A stretch of DNA of 64,000 bases from an uncultured Clostridia bacterium (GTDB lineage Bacteria > Bacillota > Clostridia > Christensenellales > Borkfalkiaceae). The position numbers and the translations under genes are program-made. The stretch covers positions 11,311 through 75,310 of the forward strand of contig CALDOZ010000051.1 in assembly GCA_937912025.1 (NCBI GenBank), given 5' to 3'. The notes below the pieces were generated by a model. The model searched no databases. It was not told the origin of the DNA and saw only the letters and a list, made by a program, of their open reading frames with translations. Shown here piece by piece: positions 1 through 9,531 of this stretch. Position 1 is the stretch's first letter; each line of letters begins with the position of its first letter.

Positions 1-68
1 CCGCGCCACGGTATTAGCGTGCTACTCCCTTAGCAGGGGAGCCCCTTGAGCCACTTGGGTACTTTTCC
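1..68 (-). tRNA. tRNA-Ser (GCT), 3' end cut off by window edge
   Basis: On the minus strand the gene begins at 68 with the acceptor strand GGAAAAG. A D arm follows, then the anticodon stem CTCCC/GGGAG around the loop CTGCTAA, and then the start of a long variable arm. The long variable arm indicates a class II tRNA. The anticodon GCT (32-34) reads serine AGC/AGU codons. The T arm and the 3' acceptor strand lie outside the window. Confidence 0.9.
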
Positions 69-116
69 TTGACTTAAGTTACTTTTTATTCAATTTAGCC
101 TATACATAATAGCACA

Positions 117-175
117 TAAAAACGGTAAAGTCAAAATATTTTCACTAAGTTTTTTAAATTTTTAATCTTTACCGT
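117..175 (-). terminator. Candidate terminator of the SDR-yitT operon
   Basis: A perfect 9-base inverted repeat, ACGGTAAAG (122-130) with CTTTACCGT (167-175), is followed on the minus strand by a run of T. The 36-base loop is long for an intrinsic terminator, so confidence is moderate. It lies just after the stop of the yitT-like gene. Confidence 0.5.
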
Positions 176-217
176 ATTTTATGCCTAAATTTCTTTATTA
201 GTTACTATACTACTTAA

Positions 218-1075
218 TTACAACGGATCGTTTTTGTGACGGCGGAATTTTCCATATACTCCCCTTACTTCAGTATAATACACAAAAGTATTATCATACT
301 TTTTAACTATACCCATAACGGTAGGAAGTTCACGCCTATTAACAACGGCAAGTACTACTTTATTAGTTTCCTTTAAATACATACCTTCGCTATCTAACAC
401 CGTTGCGCTATGATTTAACTCCTTGATTAAGTCGTTTGATATCTCGGTAGCGTTTTTGGTTATAATTTTAACTTCTATTGCCTCGCGACTATCACGAAGA
501 ACAAGCGCCGTTACGAATTCCGACATTACCATACTAACAAGGGATAGTAAAATACAGTTAAAGTCGTTATACACAAAGTACGATATACCTATTATTACGC
601 AACATATAACGGTTATTATTCTTTCTACGTTTATATACGGCGTTCTTTTTTGTATTATTTGCGCTATAATATCAGCGCCACCCGTTGAAGCGCCAAGTTT
701 TAACATAACGCCCGTTCTAACACCTAGCATAACTCCAGCAAAAATGGCTGCAATCGTTGCGTCCGTTTGTGGCAAATCAAAGCCTATAAGTTCATAAACG
801 GCAAGCAATGCAGACGATAACACGGTAAATAATAGCGTATAAATAACGTAGCGTTTATTTAGTTTAAACCACGCGTAAACTATGAGTGGAAAGTTTAAAA
901 TAAACGTTAATAAACCTGCGCTAAAATTGGTTTTAACGTGAATCATCGTTACTATTGCCTCTAAACCGAGTGGAACGAAGTTAGACGGATATACAAAAAT
1001 AAACAACGCCAACGTTGATACTATTGAAGCAAGTATTGTAAGTAATACGTTTAAAATTTCTTTTTTTGCATTCAT
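218..1075 (-). CDS. YitT family membrane protein with C-terminal DUF2179 domain
   Basis: This 285-residue protein has about five or six hydrophobic segments in residues 1-200. A soluble domain of about 80 residues follows and matches the DUF2179 pattern (VKIITKNATEISNDLIKELN, then a glycine-rich GMYLKETNKVVLAVV region). The YitT/YqfU family consists of plasma-membrane proteins of unknown transport function that are common in Firmicutes. The start is 8 bases after the stop of the upstream SDR gene, so the two are probably cotranscribed. No good ribosome site precedes the ATG, which fits translational coupling. The molecular role is not known. Confidence 0.85.
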   Translation of the reverse strand: MNAKKEILNVLLTILASIVSTLALFIFVYPSNFVPLGLEAIVTMIHVKTNFSAGLLTFILNFPLIVYAWFKLNKRYVIYTLLFTVLSSALLAVYELIGFDLPQTDATIAAIFAGVMLGVRTGVMLKLGASTGGADIIAQIIQKRTPYINVERIITVICCVIIGISYFVYNDFNCILLSLVSMVMSEFVTALVLRDSREAIEVKIITKNATEISNDLIKELNHSATVLDSEGMYLKETNKVVLAVVNRRELPTVMGIVKKYDNTFVYYTEVRGVYGKFRRHKNDPL

Positions 1076-1083
1076 AAATTAAA

Positions 1084-1830
1084 TTAAGTTCTTGCGCAAC
1101 CGTCAACAGATAAAATTACACCGGTAACGTAAGAAGCGTCGTCGCTTGCTAAATATAAGAAAGCGTTAGCAACGTCTTCAGGCGTTCCAATTCTTCCAAG
1201 CGGAATAGTCTTTTTAATACCTTCGCGCATTTGTTCTGGTAAATTAGCAACCATGTCTGTATCGGTAACGCCAGGCGCAACTGCGTTTACGCGAATACCG
1301 TCGCAAGCAAGTTCACGAGCAAGCGATTTAGTCATACCGTTTACCGCAAATTTTGAAGTTGGGTACGCTACACCTGCCGGTTGGCCGTAAATTGATACCA
1401 TTGACGACGTGTTAATAATTACACCGCCTCCGTTTTGTTTCATAAACGGAACAGTTGCGTGTATAGCGTAAAATAATGCGTTTACGTTTAACGCCATAAG
1501 GTTATCAAATTCAGAAGGGTCTGTAGAATAAATGCTCTTCATTGCAGAAATGCCGGCATTGTTAACTAAAATATCAATTTTGCCGTATTTTTCAATAACG
1601 TTTTTAATAGTTTCGGCAACGGAAGTGTACTCAGTTAAGTTAGGGTATGCGCCTTCAACAACGTAATTTTCGTTAAGGGCTTTAAGTGATGCAACTGCTT
1701 TATCAGCGCTTTCTTTTTTAGAACCGCATACGATAACCGTTGCGCCGTTTTCAAGATACGTTTTTGCAATGGCATAACCAATACCACGAGTTCCACCTGT
1801 AATTAAGGCTACTTTTCCATTAAGTTTCAT
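1084..1830 (-). CDS. SDR family oxidoreductase (FabG-like)
   Basis: This 248-residue short-chain dehydrogenase/reductase has the cofactor motif TGGTRGIG (residues 11-18), the NNAG motif (90-93), a serine pair at 142-143 and the catalytic Y156-x3-K160. The C-terminus, with VTGVILSVDG, is typical of 3-oxoacyl-ACP reductases and related sugar or alcohol dehydrogenases. The start at 1830 is chosen over an upstream ATG at 1893 because AGGTGG lies just upstream of it and the upstream ATG overlaps the promoter. No other fatty-acid synthesis genes are adjacent, so the substrate is open. A polyol or ketone is as likely as an acyl chain. Confidence 0.85.
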   Translation of the reverse strand: MKLNGKVALITGGTRGIGYAIAKTYLENGATVIVCGSKKESADKAVASLKALNENYVVEGAYPNLTEYTSVAETIKNVIEKYGKIDILVNNAGISAMKSIYSTDPSEFDNLMALNVNALFYAIHATVPFMKQNGGGVIINTSSMVSIYGQPAGVAYPTSKFAVNGMTKSLARELACDGIRVNAVAPGVTDTDMVANLPEQMREGIKKTIPLGRIGTPEDVANAFLYLASDDASYVTGVILSVDGCART

Positions 1831-1865
1831 AATAATTCCACCTTTTAATTTTATTGGATAATAAA

Positions 1866-1893
1866 ATTTTACTACAAATATATTTTTTGTCAA
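1866..1893 (-). promoter_or_regulatory. Promoter of the SDR-yitT pair
   Basis: Read on the minus strand, TTGACA (1888-1893) and TAAAAT (1866-1871) are separated by 16 bases. They lie 36 bases upstream of the chosen SDR start. Confidence 0.6.
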
Positions 1894-1921
1894 CTAAAAT
1901 AACAATTTCGCTATAAAAAAG

Positions 1922-1973
1922 AAAAATGCGCAGTTTTAAATTCGTTATCTGAACTAAAATCTTTCGCATTTTT
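1922..1973 (-). terminator. Terminator of the galacturonate operon
   Basis: Arms AAAAATGCG (1922-1930) and CGCATTTTT (1965-1973) form a 9-pair stem. On the minus strand a C and a T-run follow. It lies between the end of uxaA and the SDR promoter. Confidence 0.55.
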
Positions 1974-2039
1974 CACTTGTTACGACATTACTAAGCGTTA
2001 CGCCCGTATTATTAAGCGTTATTATCGCTTCACTAAACG

Positions 2040-3440
2040 TTAAAGCGTCACGCCCGTTTTATAAAAAGCAATTTCCCTTATATCTTCGCTTTTGCATTTA
2101 TACTCGCCGTTTGCCGTTTTTAAAAGGATATCAAATAGCCCGTCTTCATCCATAGTATACGCGTTAAAATCTATCCAGTTGTTTTTATGCTCGCTAAGCG
2201 GAGTATTAGTTGATATTTTAAGAGTAGGAACAAACGTAGAAAACGGAGTACCCCTACCCGTAGTAAATAGCACTATTTGACAACCTGCCGCGGCAAGCGC
2301 CGTTGAAGCGATTAAGTCGTTACCCGGGGCGTTAAGCACGCTTACGCCACGTTTTTTAACGACGTCGCCATAATCTAAAACGTCTACGATTTTAGTCGTT
2401 CCCGCCTTTTCTATGCAACCAAGCGACTTTTCTTCAAGCGTAGTTATACCGCCCTTTTTGTTGCCTGGGCTTGGGTTTTCATAAACGGGAAAACCGTTTT
2501 TAACATAATAATTTTTGAAGTTTATTATCATTTGCTTATACGCTTCAAAAATCTCTTGATTTTCGCACTTATTCATTAAAATTTGCTCAGCGCCGAACAT
2601 TTCAGGAACTTCAGTAAGCACCGCGCTACCGCCAGCGCCTACTATTCTATCTGAAATTTTACCAACGAGCGGATTTGCAGTTAAGCCCGAAAAACCGTCC
2701 GACCCACCGCATTTAAGCCCGATTGTAAGCATTGATAAAGGAAGTTCTTCACGCTGTAATTTGCTGGCTTTTTCCGCGAAATTTTTGATAATTTCAAGCC
2801 CGTACTCAACGTCGTCAGATACGTCTTGAGAGTTATAATAGGCTACGTTTTTTACGCCTTTTTCGTTTAAATAATCTTTAATGCCGTCAAGCCCGTTATT
2901 TTCACAACCAAGCCCCACGAATAAAGTAAACGTTGCGTTAGCGTTCATTGCCGTGGCGCAAAGAAGTTTTTTAATATTTTCGTTATCGTCGCCAAGTTGT
3001 GAGCAACCAAACTGATGTGTTAACGCAAAAATGCCGTCAATACTACCCGTAACGTACTTTTGAGCAAGTTTAGCAATGCGCATACAAACGTTATTTACAC
3101 ATCCAACGGTAGGTATAATATAAATTTCGTTGCGAACGCCTGCTTTGCCGTTATCACGTTTAAAACCTTTAAAAGTTGCCGTAATTTTTTTGATATTAGC
3201 AATTTTTGGCTCGTAAACGTAATTAAAATCTTCGTCAAGATGTGATTTTACGTTGTGAGTATGTACCCATTCGCCCTTTTTAATATCGCAAGTGGCTCTA
3301 CCCATAACTTCGCCGTATTTAACGATAAAATCACCCTTTTTAATATCGCGTAAGGCGTATTTATGCCCAGCAGGAATTTCTCCGCATTTTTCAAGATATA
3401 CGCCTACGTTGTCTTTTTCATTAATAACTACACTTTTCAT
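2040..3440 (-). CDS. uxaA: Altronate dehydratase
   Basis: UxaA converts D-altronate to 2-keto-3-deoxygluconate in D-galacturonate breakdown. The 466-residue protein starts with an SAF-like domain (about residues 1-90, with GHKYALRDIKKGDFIVKYGE). The UxaA catalytic region follows, with GYKRDNGKAGVRN-type sequence (here GFKRDNGKAGVRNE), TVGCVNN, THQFGCSQLG and GLKCGGSDGFSGLTANP. Length is close to the usual 490 or so. Its ATG overlaps the stop of uxaB by four bases (ATGA), which implies translational coupling. It is the last gene of a three-gene operon. No uronate isomerase (uxaC) or KDG kinase is seen in this window. Confidence 0.92.
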   Translation of the reverse strand: MKSVVINEKDNVGVYLEKCGEIPAGHKYALRDIKKGDFIVKYGEVMGRATCDIKKGEWVHTHNVKSHLDEDFNYVYEPKIANIKKITATFKGFKRDNGKAGVRNEIYIIPTVGCVNNVCMRIAKLAQKYVTGSIDGIFALTHQFGCSQLGDDNENIKKLLCATAMNANATFTLFVGLGCENNGLDGIKDYLNEKGVKNVAYYNSQDVSDDVEYGLEIIKNFAEKASKLQREELPLSMLTIGLKCGGSDGFSGLTANPLVGKISDRIVGAGGSAVLTEVPEMFGAEQILMNKCENQEIFEAYKQMIINFKNYYVKNGFPVYENPSPGNKKGGITTLEEKSLGCIEKAGTTKIVDVLDYGDVVKKRGVSVLNAPGNDLIASTALAAAGCQIVLFTTGRGTPFSTFVPTLKISTNTPLSEHKNNWIDFNAYTMDEDGLFDILLKTANGEYKCKSEDIREIAFYKTGVTL

Positions 3441-4816
3441 ATCAAATTTTTACCGCTTTTAAGTAATTTAATACCGCAAATAACCGCGTCTACAAAACCG
3501 TTATAGTTAGATAAGTCTTCACCCCAAACGTCAACGTTTTTCATAAACTCTTCAACGCTACCGCCACCAGCGAAATATTCAAGGTACGGAATATCGTCTT
3601 TAATTTCAACGGTACGGGTAGGAAGGTTAACGAAATATTTACCACCGTCAACGTAAACAGATGAGTAAATTGCCATAAGATATGTAAAGCCTTTAGTCAA
3701 GTTTGATGGTGTTTTACTGAACTTTTCGTAGTAATTTTTAAAACTTGGTAAATTTCTTGCGCGCCATTTTGATATAGAATTAAGCGAAATGGAAATAAGT
3801 TCGTGGTTAAGGTAAGGATTTAAAAATCTTTCTTTAACGCTACTTGCAAACTCGGTAGTTGCTTGAATATCGCTTGAAACAAACGGAATAATTTCTTCGT
3901 TTAAAGTATCTACTAAAAATTTACTTAAACGCTCGTTTATCATACAATCGTAAACAGTAATAGCGCCGTGCCATAAACCTGCTGGAACAAGGTTTGTATG
4001 ACTGCCGTTAAGCACGCGAACTTTTCTTTTTTTATAGTAACCGATATTATCCGTAATTACTACGTCAATGCCGTGACTACCTTCCTTTATAATATTTTTA
4101 ATATCGCCTTTATTTTCAACCGCCCAAAGACCAAACGGCTCTCCGATAGACACAAGTTGGTCGTTATACCCAATAATTTCTTCAATATGCTTTTTGTCTT
4201 CTTCAGTTTTAGGATTACCGGAAACGATACGGTCAACCAGCGTATTTAAGAAATAACATTTTTTGTCTATAAAGTTTTCAAAATCTTTACCTAAAGACCA
4301 AAGTTCAATATACTTTTTAACGCATTTATATAGTTCAGTTGCGTTATTGTCTATAAGTTCAACGGGCATCATATAAACTCCGTCTAACCCAGCGTTAAAA
4401 CGCGCGTATAAGAACTTAGTAAGTTTAGCAGGATAAGTAATTTTTTCAAACCCATCAAACTCGTCGCTACCGTTATAGCAAATGCCTGCTTCAGTAGTGT
4501 TTGAAACGACGATTTTTAAATTTTTATCTACTGCTAAGGCGTTAAATTTTTCTATTTCGTTAAAAGGGTCGATAACGTCGTCAACGCTGTTTACTTTATA
4601 AACTTTTTCAATAGGTTTACCATTTTCAACACCGCGAAGCACTATATTATATTTGTTATTTTGTGCGTGAAATTTATCTAAGTTACCAAACGTAATAGGT
4701 TTAATAATCGTTACGCTATAATTTTTGCAATTATCTTCTTTATTAAGATTATCAAAATAATAATCTACGAAAGTTCTTAAAAAGTTACCTTCACCAAATT
4801 GAGCAATTTTAATCAT
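3437..4816 (-). CDS. uxaB: Tagaturonate reductase (altronate oxidoreductase)
   Basis: UxaB reduces D-tagaturonate to D-altronate with NADH. The 459-residue protein belongs to the mannitol dehydrogenase family. It has the N-terminal IAQFGEGNFLRTFVDYYFD nucleotide-binding start, SNTTEAGI in the middle and the hallmark KVRVLNGSHTNLVPAG in the C-terminal domain. It lies 16 bases after the serine hydrolase gene and overlaps uxaA by four bases. The pairing with uxaA makes the uronate role firmer than sequence alone would. Confidence 0.92.
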   Translation of the reverse strand: MIKIAQFGEGNFLRTFVDYYFDNLNKEDNCKNYSVTIIKPITFGNLDKFHAQNNKYNIVLRGVENGKPIEKVYKVNSVDDVIDPFNEIEKFNALAVDKNLKIVVSNTTEAGICYNGSDEFDGFEKITYPAKLTKFLYARFNAGLDGVYMMPVELIDNNATELYKCVKKYIELWSLGKDFENFIDKKCYFLNTLVDRIVSGNPKTEEDKKHIEEIIGYNDQLVSIGEPFGLWAVENKGDIKNIIKEGSHGIDVVITDNIGYYKKRKVRVLNGSHTNLVPAGLWHGAITVYDCMINERLSKFLVDTLNEEIIPFVSSDIQATTEFASSVKERFLNPYLNHELISISLNSISKWRARNLPSFKNYYEKFSKTPSNLTKGFTYLMAIYSSVYVDGGKYFVNLPTRTVEIKDDIPYLEYFAGGGSVEEFMKNVDVWGEDLSNYNGFVDAVICGIKLLKSGKNLI

Positions 4817-4832
4817 TTTATCTCCTTAATAA

Positions 4833-6323
4833 TTAATCTTCACTTTGCGTGCCAAGCGCATAGCCTTTATAATCGTGGAAAAATTCTTCGGCTACCTTAG
4901 TCATTTTTACACTTACCGTTTTGCCGTTAAAGTTTGCTAAAATACCAATATGACCTAAGTTAACGTCAACTGCGTTTATCCTAATAAGCAACGTATCTTG
5001 ACTTGTAAACGCAGCGTTCCCCGTACAAATATATCCGCTACCTTTTGGAGTATGCATGCGAGTATGATAGTAATGCGTTTCTGGAAATTCAAAAAAGACG
5101 TGCTTTTCCATACCAAATTTAATTTGTTTAACTCCGCGCGCATTTTCGTAAGTAAACGTTCCTTCGTCGCCTTCAAAACTAAACTTACACCATTTAAGGC
5201 CAATACTATTTTGGCTAAACGTATACTTTTTGTTTTGAATTTCATTTTGAATAGGCGACGTTTTTTCGCCGTATCCGTTATGAAGAGAAAAATTATTTAT
5301 AGCCTCTTTAAGTTCGTTATAATCGCTTTCGTTTTCGCTAAGACTTTGAGTTAACGCGCGCTTCATATTCATAACTCCAAGATGAAGTAACGTTCCAAAC
5401 ACCCCTGCGCTTGATTGTGTATCGCTATTTATAACTACCATAAAATCTTCGCTTGGATAGCAATGCGCAAACTGACAACCCATACCGTTGAACGCAAAAC
5501 CGCCTTCAGGAGTAATCCAAATTTGATAACCATAACCGTAACAGTCGTAATTATATGCGTTATCTACGATTGTATCTATACGTTTTGTCGTTGCGTTTTT
5601 AACGTAGTCGTAAGGTAAAAGTTGTTTACCATTATGATTACCCATATGCATAATAAGTTCGGCAAACTTTGCAAAATCACGAGTAGTGCAACAAACGCCG
5701 CTACCACCCCAACTATAACCGTCTGGCGACTCAACACAAAAAATATCTTTAGCAACGCCTATTTCGTCAAGTTCAGGACGCATATATTCAAGGAATTTTT
5801 TACCCGTTAATTTTTCAACTAAAACGTCGAGCATAAACGAAGAAGAAGTGTTATAGTCAAATATCGCACCTGCTTTCTTTACCGTTTTATGCTTTTCTTC
5901 AAAGTAGGTTGGAACCCAAGGCTCCTTTCTAAATCCTTTATCTGAATAAGTATCGTTACCAAACGGCACGGACATTTTTAGTAAATCTTCAATAGTCATA
6001 TTAAGGCGTTCGCTATCGTACGTTTTACCGTGAGTAAATTCTGGAAAATAATCGTAAAACTTATCGGTAACCTTAACAAGACCTTCTTTAACGAGTTTAC
6101 CAACCGCCATAGCGGCGTAAGTTTTAGAACACGAATAAAGCCTATGTTTAAAATCTACGAAATACGGATGAGCGTATGCTTCCGCTAAAATTTTACCGTT
6201 TCTAACAACCATAAACGAGTGGACGTTTATTTTGTAAAAATTAATAAGGTCTATAAACTCTTTTACCTTCTTTGAAGGTAAGCCCTCACTTTCAGGACTA
6301 ACGTATATAAAATCATTTACCAT
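4833..6323 (-). CDS. Serine hydrolase of the beta-lactamase (class C) family
   Basis: This 496-residue protein has the class C serine-hydrolase motifs SCSK (S64-x-x-K67) and YNT (Y157). A long C-terminal region of about 150 residues shows no motif I recognise. No signal peptide is visible, so it is probably cytoplasmic. Members of this family act as esterases, D-aminopeptidases or amidases. As the first gene of the uxaB-uxaA operon it may remove an ester group from pectin-derived oligosaccharides, which is inference from context only. The ATG at 6323 has a weak ribosome site. Confidence 0.75.
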   Translation of the reverse strand: MVNDFIYVSPESEGLPSKKVKEFIDLINFYKINVHSFMVVRNGKILAEAYAHPYFVDFKHRLYSCSKTYAAMAVGKLVKEGLVKVTDKFYDYFPEFTHGKTYDSERLNMTIEDLLKMSVPFGNDTYSDKGFRKEPWVPTYFEEKHKTVKKAGAIFDYNTSSSFMLDVLVEKLTGKKFLEYMRPELDEIGVAKDIFCVESPDGYSWGGSGVCCTTRDFAKFAELIMHMGNHNGKQLLPYDYVKNATTKRIDTIVDNAYNYDCYGYGYQIWITPEGGFAFNGMGCQFAHCYPSEDFMVVINSDTQSSAGVFGTLLHLGVMNMKRALTQSLSENESDYNELKEAINNFSLHNGYGEKTSPIQNEIQNKKYTFSQNSIGLKWCKFSFEGDEGTFTYENARGVKQIKFGMEKHVFFEFPETHYYHTRMHTPKGSGYICTGNAAFTSQDTLLIRINAVDVNLGHIGILANFNGKTVSVKMTKVAEEFFHDYKGYALGTQSED

Positions 6324-6406
6324 ACAATTTTTACGCTTAACGTTTATTTATTTTTTGTAAGCGCACCTTTTATAGGTAAATTATATAATAAAATTTACTA
6401 AAAATG

Positions 6407-6434
6407 TTGCATTATTTTGATTTTATGTTAAAAT
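6407..6434 (+). promoter_or_regulatory. Candidate promoter of the AraC regulator gene
   Basis: TTGCAT (6407-6412) and an extended -10, TGTTAAAAT (6426-6434), have a 16-base spacer. An alternative is TTGATT (6417-6422) with TAAAAT (6440-6445) and a 17-base spacer. The region is the divergent gap to the galacturonate operon. Confidence 0.45.
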
Positions 6435-6478
6435 AATTATAAAATATTGACCAATATTACAAAGTTTTAAGGATTTAT

Positions 6479-7285
6479 ATGAATTCAGATCAATTTTATG
6501 AAAAGTACGGCATATTCGTTGAGTTTTTAACTTTTAACGGAACAATGCCCGCTATGCACGAACACCCAACGTACGAAATGTATTTTCTAATACACGGCGA
6601 TAGAACGTATTTCGTTGAAGATAGCGTTTTTCGCTTGCAAAACGGCGAAGTTGCTTTAATTCCGCCACACGTCTTGCATAAAACGGGTGGCAAATCGGGC
6701 AACAGAATACTTTTAGCGTTTAGGCGCGATTATTTAGAAAAATATTTTACAAGCCAAGCGATTGAAACGTTAGTTTGTGGCTTTAAATATCACCACCGCA
6801 CTCCTAAAAAAGAAGACGCTGAAAAAATTATCAATATTTGTAATGAAATTCGTAAACTACAAGAAAAAGATACGGACGACGGCTTATTTATTTTAGTTGC
6901 CGAACTTTTAAAAATTTTAAATAACTCTCCTACGGCGGAAATTGCGCCGTCGCCAAGCAAAAAATTAATTGCCGATATTACCGACTACGTCAACTTAAAT
7001 TATAGCGAAATTAAAGGCGTTGAAGACACCGCCGAAAAATTTTATATTAACAAATGCTACCTTTGTAGAATTTTTAAAAAAGTTACGGGTATTCCGTTCG
7101 TAACCTATCTCAATAGCGTTAGATTAGGCCACGCCGCCGACTTATTGCTTAGTTCTACTAAAGAAGTTTCTGAAATCGCTACCCTTTGCGGTTTTAACTC
7201 TAATTCATATTTTTGCAATATGTTTAAAGTTGAGTTTGGAATGACTCCACGCGCTTATAGAATGGGCAACAAAAAACAAAAATAA
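6479..7285 (+). CDS. AraC family regulator with cupin sensor domain, divergent from uronate operon
   Basis: This 268-residue protein has an N-terminal cupin fold (MHEHPTYEMYFLIHGDRTYFV, then LIPPHVLHKT). Two AraC helix-turn-helix motifs follow over about residues 165-265, with LCRIFKKVTGIPFVTYLNSVRL and the family signature VSEIATLCGFNSNSYFCNMFKVEFGMTP. It is transcribed away from the serine hydrolase-uxaB-uxaA operon across a 155-base gap, so it is the obvious candidate regulator of that operon. The inducer is unknown. A uronate or its breakdown product is a reasonable guess. AAGGAT precedes the ATG. Confidence 0.88.
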   Translation: MNSDQFYEKYGIFVEFLTFNGTMPAMHEHPTYEMYFLIHGDRTYFVEDSVFRLQNGEVALIPPHVLHKTGGKSGNRILLAFRRDYLEKYFTSQAIETLVCGFKYHHRTPKKEDAEKIINICNEIRKLQEKDTDDGLFILVAELLKILNNSPTAEIAPSPSKKLIADITDYVNLNYSEIKGVEDTAEKFYINKCYLCRIFKKVTGIPFVTYLNSVRLGHAADLLLSSTKEVSEIATLCGFNSNSYFCNMFKVEFGMTPRAYRMGNKKQK

Positions 7286-7306
7286 CAACTCTTTTATGCA
7301 ACAAAA

Positions 7307-7352
7307 AAGCACGCCGTTTTCACTATGCGTTGAAAATTAAGCGTGCTTATTT
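7307..7352. terminator. Bidirectional terminator between the AraC gene and trpB
   Basis: AAGCACGC (7307-7314) pairs with GCGTGCTT (7341-7348). The inner segment GTTTTCA can pair with TGAAAA. A-rich sequence on the left and T-rich sequence on the right let it work for both convergent genes. Confidence 0.75.
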
Positions 7353-7357
7353 TAGTT

Positions 7358-8578
7358 TTATTTATCAAGACCGTATCCGTAATTTTCAATAACGTAATCT
7401 AAGTCTTTATCGCCTCTACCCGAAAGACAAATTAATACCGAACCTTTCTTCATTTCCTTAGCAAGTTTCATAGCGTAAGCAACAGCGTGAGAACTTTCAA
7501 GCGCTGGAATAATACCTTCTAAACGAGAAAGTTTAAAGAACGCGTCAACCGCTTCAACGTCACTAGCAGTAACGTAATTAACTCTACCTATACTTTGAAG
7601 ATACGCGTGTTCAGGACCAGACGAAGGATAATCAAGACCGCTTGCAATAGAGTACACAGGAGCAGGATTGCCGTTTTCGTCTTTAAGCATTATACTGTTA
7701 AATCCGTGCATAATACCTTCCGTACCATAGTTAAGGCTTGCAGCGTGGTCACCAAGTTTAGCGCCTTTACCGAGTGGCTCAACACCGTAAATATCAACAG
7801 GGTCGTTTAAAAAGCCCGAGAACATACCAATTGAGTTTGAACCACCGCCAACGCAAGCAACGATAGAGTCAGGAAGTTCACCCGTCATATCAATAAACTG
7901 TTCGCGCGATTCGATACCAACGACGCTTTGGAAATCTCTAACCATCATTGGGAATGGGTGCGGACCAAGTACTGAACCTATACAATAAATACAATTTTTA
8001 TAATCTTCAGCGTACGCTTTAAAAGCGGCGTCAACTGCTTCTTTAAGAGTTTGTAAACCTTCTTTTACTTCAATAACGTTAGCGCCTAAAACTTTCATTC
8101 TTGCAACGTTTGGCGCTTGCTTTTTAATGTCCACCGCGCCCATATAAATATCGCATTCAAGACCAAAATACGCTGCGGCTGTAGCAAGAGCAACACCGTG
8201 TTGACCTGCGCCCGTTTCGGCAATAATTTTCTTTTTGCCCATATATTTAGCAAGTAAGCCTTCGCCCATACAGTGATTGAGTTTATGCGCGCCTGTATGG
8301 TTTAAGTCTTCACGCTTAGCGTAAAGTTGAACGTTACCTAAACTTTCAGACAAACGTTTAAGATGAGTTATAGGAGTTGGTCGACCTTGAAATTCCTTTC
8401 TAATTCTTCTAAGTTCCGCAACGAATTCTGAAGACTTACAAATACTCCAGTACGCATCGGTAATTTCATGCATAGCATTTTCTAAATCTTTTGAAAGATA
8501 CGCGCCACCGAATTTACCAAAAAATCCGTTTTCGTCTGGAAATTTTTTAAGATACGATAAAAAGTCTTTTGTGTACAT
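7358..8578 (-). CDS. trpB: Tryptophan synthase beta chain (orphan)
   Basis: TrpB condenses indole with L-serine to give L-tryptophan using pyridoxal phosphate. The 406-residue protein has the cofactor lysine in HTGAHKLN (K99), the [10 protein letters not shown] catalytic loop and the phosphate-binding GGGSNSIG. Length and motifs are those of normal TrpB. No trpA or other trp gene is adjacent, so it may salvage external indole. The start is set at 8578 because AAGGAG lies eight bases upstream. A further ATG 21 bases upstream lacks a site. It follows the MBL-fold gene by 10 bases. Confidence 0.92.
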   Translation of the reverse strand: MYTKDFLSYLKKFPDENGFFGKFGGAYLSKDLENAMHEITDAYWSICKSSEFVAELRRIRKEFQGRPTPITHLKRLSESLGNVQLYAKREDLNHTGAHKLNHCMGEGLLAKYMGKKKIIAETGAGQHGVALATAAAYFGLECDIYMGAVDIKKQAPNVARMKVLGANVIEVKEGLQTLKEAVDAAFKAYAEDYKNCIYCIGSVLGPHPFPMMVRDFQSVVGIESREQFIDMTGELPDSIVACVGGGSNSIGMFSGFLNDPVDIYGVEPLGKGAKLGDHAASLNYGTEGIMHGFNSIMLKDENGNPAPVYSIASGLDYPSSGPEHAYLQSIGRVNYVTASDVEAVDAFFKLSRLEGIIPALESSHAVAYAMKLAKEMKKGSVLICLSGRGDKDLDYVIENYGYGLDK

Positions 8579-8588
8579 AATTTGCTCC

Positions 8589-9332
8589 TTATAATTCAAT
8601 AATCATACCGTCGTAAGCAACGGTAAGAGGAAATTTACTTTGTATTTTACTTGCAAAACCAGTTAATATTTCAAGCGAGTTTCTTAACTCGTAAACGTGG
8701 TTTAATACCATAGCCTTAGTTTTTGTTTTAGAAAGCGTATCGTAAACGTAATCTTCACTATAAAACTGGTGAGCGCTTTCCATAACAACTAAATCGCATT
8801 CGTTATTATAATCGTTAAAAATCTTAGGGTAATCGGTCAGGTTACAAGTTAAGTCCCCCGTAAATACTACTTTTTTACCATCCGCTTCAACGATAAACGC
8901 GTGAGAATTTTCAATATGCTGAGTTTTTACAGAGGATATTTTCACGTTACCGTCGTCAAAAACAACGCCTTCTTCGTACTTATTAAGCGTCACTCTACCG
9001 TGGTATGGAATGCACGTTTCAATAAGACTAACCATTGCGTTTAAACGTTTTAAGTCTGGAGCGTAAACGGGAATTTTTATGTGTGAAAACTCGTTAAATT
9101 CGTTTAGCGTATCCATAAAAGCATACAAGCCAATCATATGGTCTGAATGCATATGAGTAATAAAAATACCATTAACGTCTTCAAACGCAAAACCATTGCG
9201 TTGCAATAAATCGAGTATAGGCGCACCCGCATCTATAACGTAATGTTTTCCGTTTACCGTTACGACTATTGACGAGCAATATCTGTTTTTTTCAGCAATG
9301 CCGTGGCTTGAACCTAAAAACGTAATTTTCAT
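8589..9332 (-). CDS. MBL-fold metallohydrolase (RNase Z/phosphodiesterase-like)
   Basis: This 247-residue metallo-beta-lactamase-fold protein has the metal motif THMHSDH (H60, H62, D64, H65), TGDL further on and FLGSSHG at the N-terminus. This is the general shape of RNase Z-like and PhnP-like phosphodiesterases. The C-terminus has [13 protein letters not shown] and lacks a clear tRNase Z exosite. GGAGTG precedes the ATG at 9332. An apparent N-terminal extension beginning MLKYH is the -10 box read as codons. It heads a two-gene operon with trpB. Why the two are paired is unclear. Confidence 0.8.
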   Translation of the reverse strand: MKITFLGSSHGIAEKNRYCSSIVVTVNGKHYVIDAGAPILDLLQRNGFAFEDVNGIFITHMHSDHMIGLYAFMDTLNEFNEFSHIKIPVYAPDLKRLNAMVSLIETCIPYHGRVTLNKYEEGVVFDDGNVKISSVKTQHIENSHAFIVEADGKKVVFTGDLTCNLTDYPKIFNDYNNECDLVVMESAHQFYSEDYVYDTLSKTKTKAMVLNHVYELRNSLEILTGFASKIQSKFPLTVAYDGMIIEL

Positions 9333-9367
9333 AAATTCACTCCGCTTGATTTTAAACGATATGTGAT

Positions 9368-9396
9368 ATTTTAACACTATTACTCTATTTTGTCAA
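9368..9396 (-). promoter_or_regulatory. Promoter of the MBL-trpB operon
   Basis: On the minus strand TTGACA (9391-9396), a 17-base spacer and TAAAAT (9368-9373) lie within TGTTAAAATATC, an extended -10 shared with other genes in this window. Confidence 0.75.
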
Positions 9397-9531
9397 AAAA
9401 AACTTACCTAAATTGCGCATTTTATATACAAATTTTTATTTGTTTATCACTTTTTATTGAGTTTATATTTTTTAAGTGGCTTTAACTTTTTAACCTGCTT
9501 TGTCGTCAGTCTTTTTTAGTAAAAACAACGC

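Noticed and set aside
9332..9377. Longer MBL protein starting MLKYH
   Set aside because: That ATG is part of the -10 box and has no ribosome site. GGAGTG precedes the later ATG.
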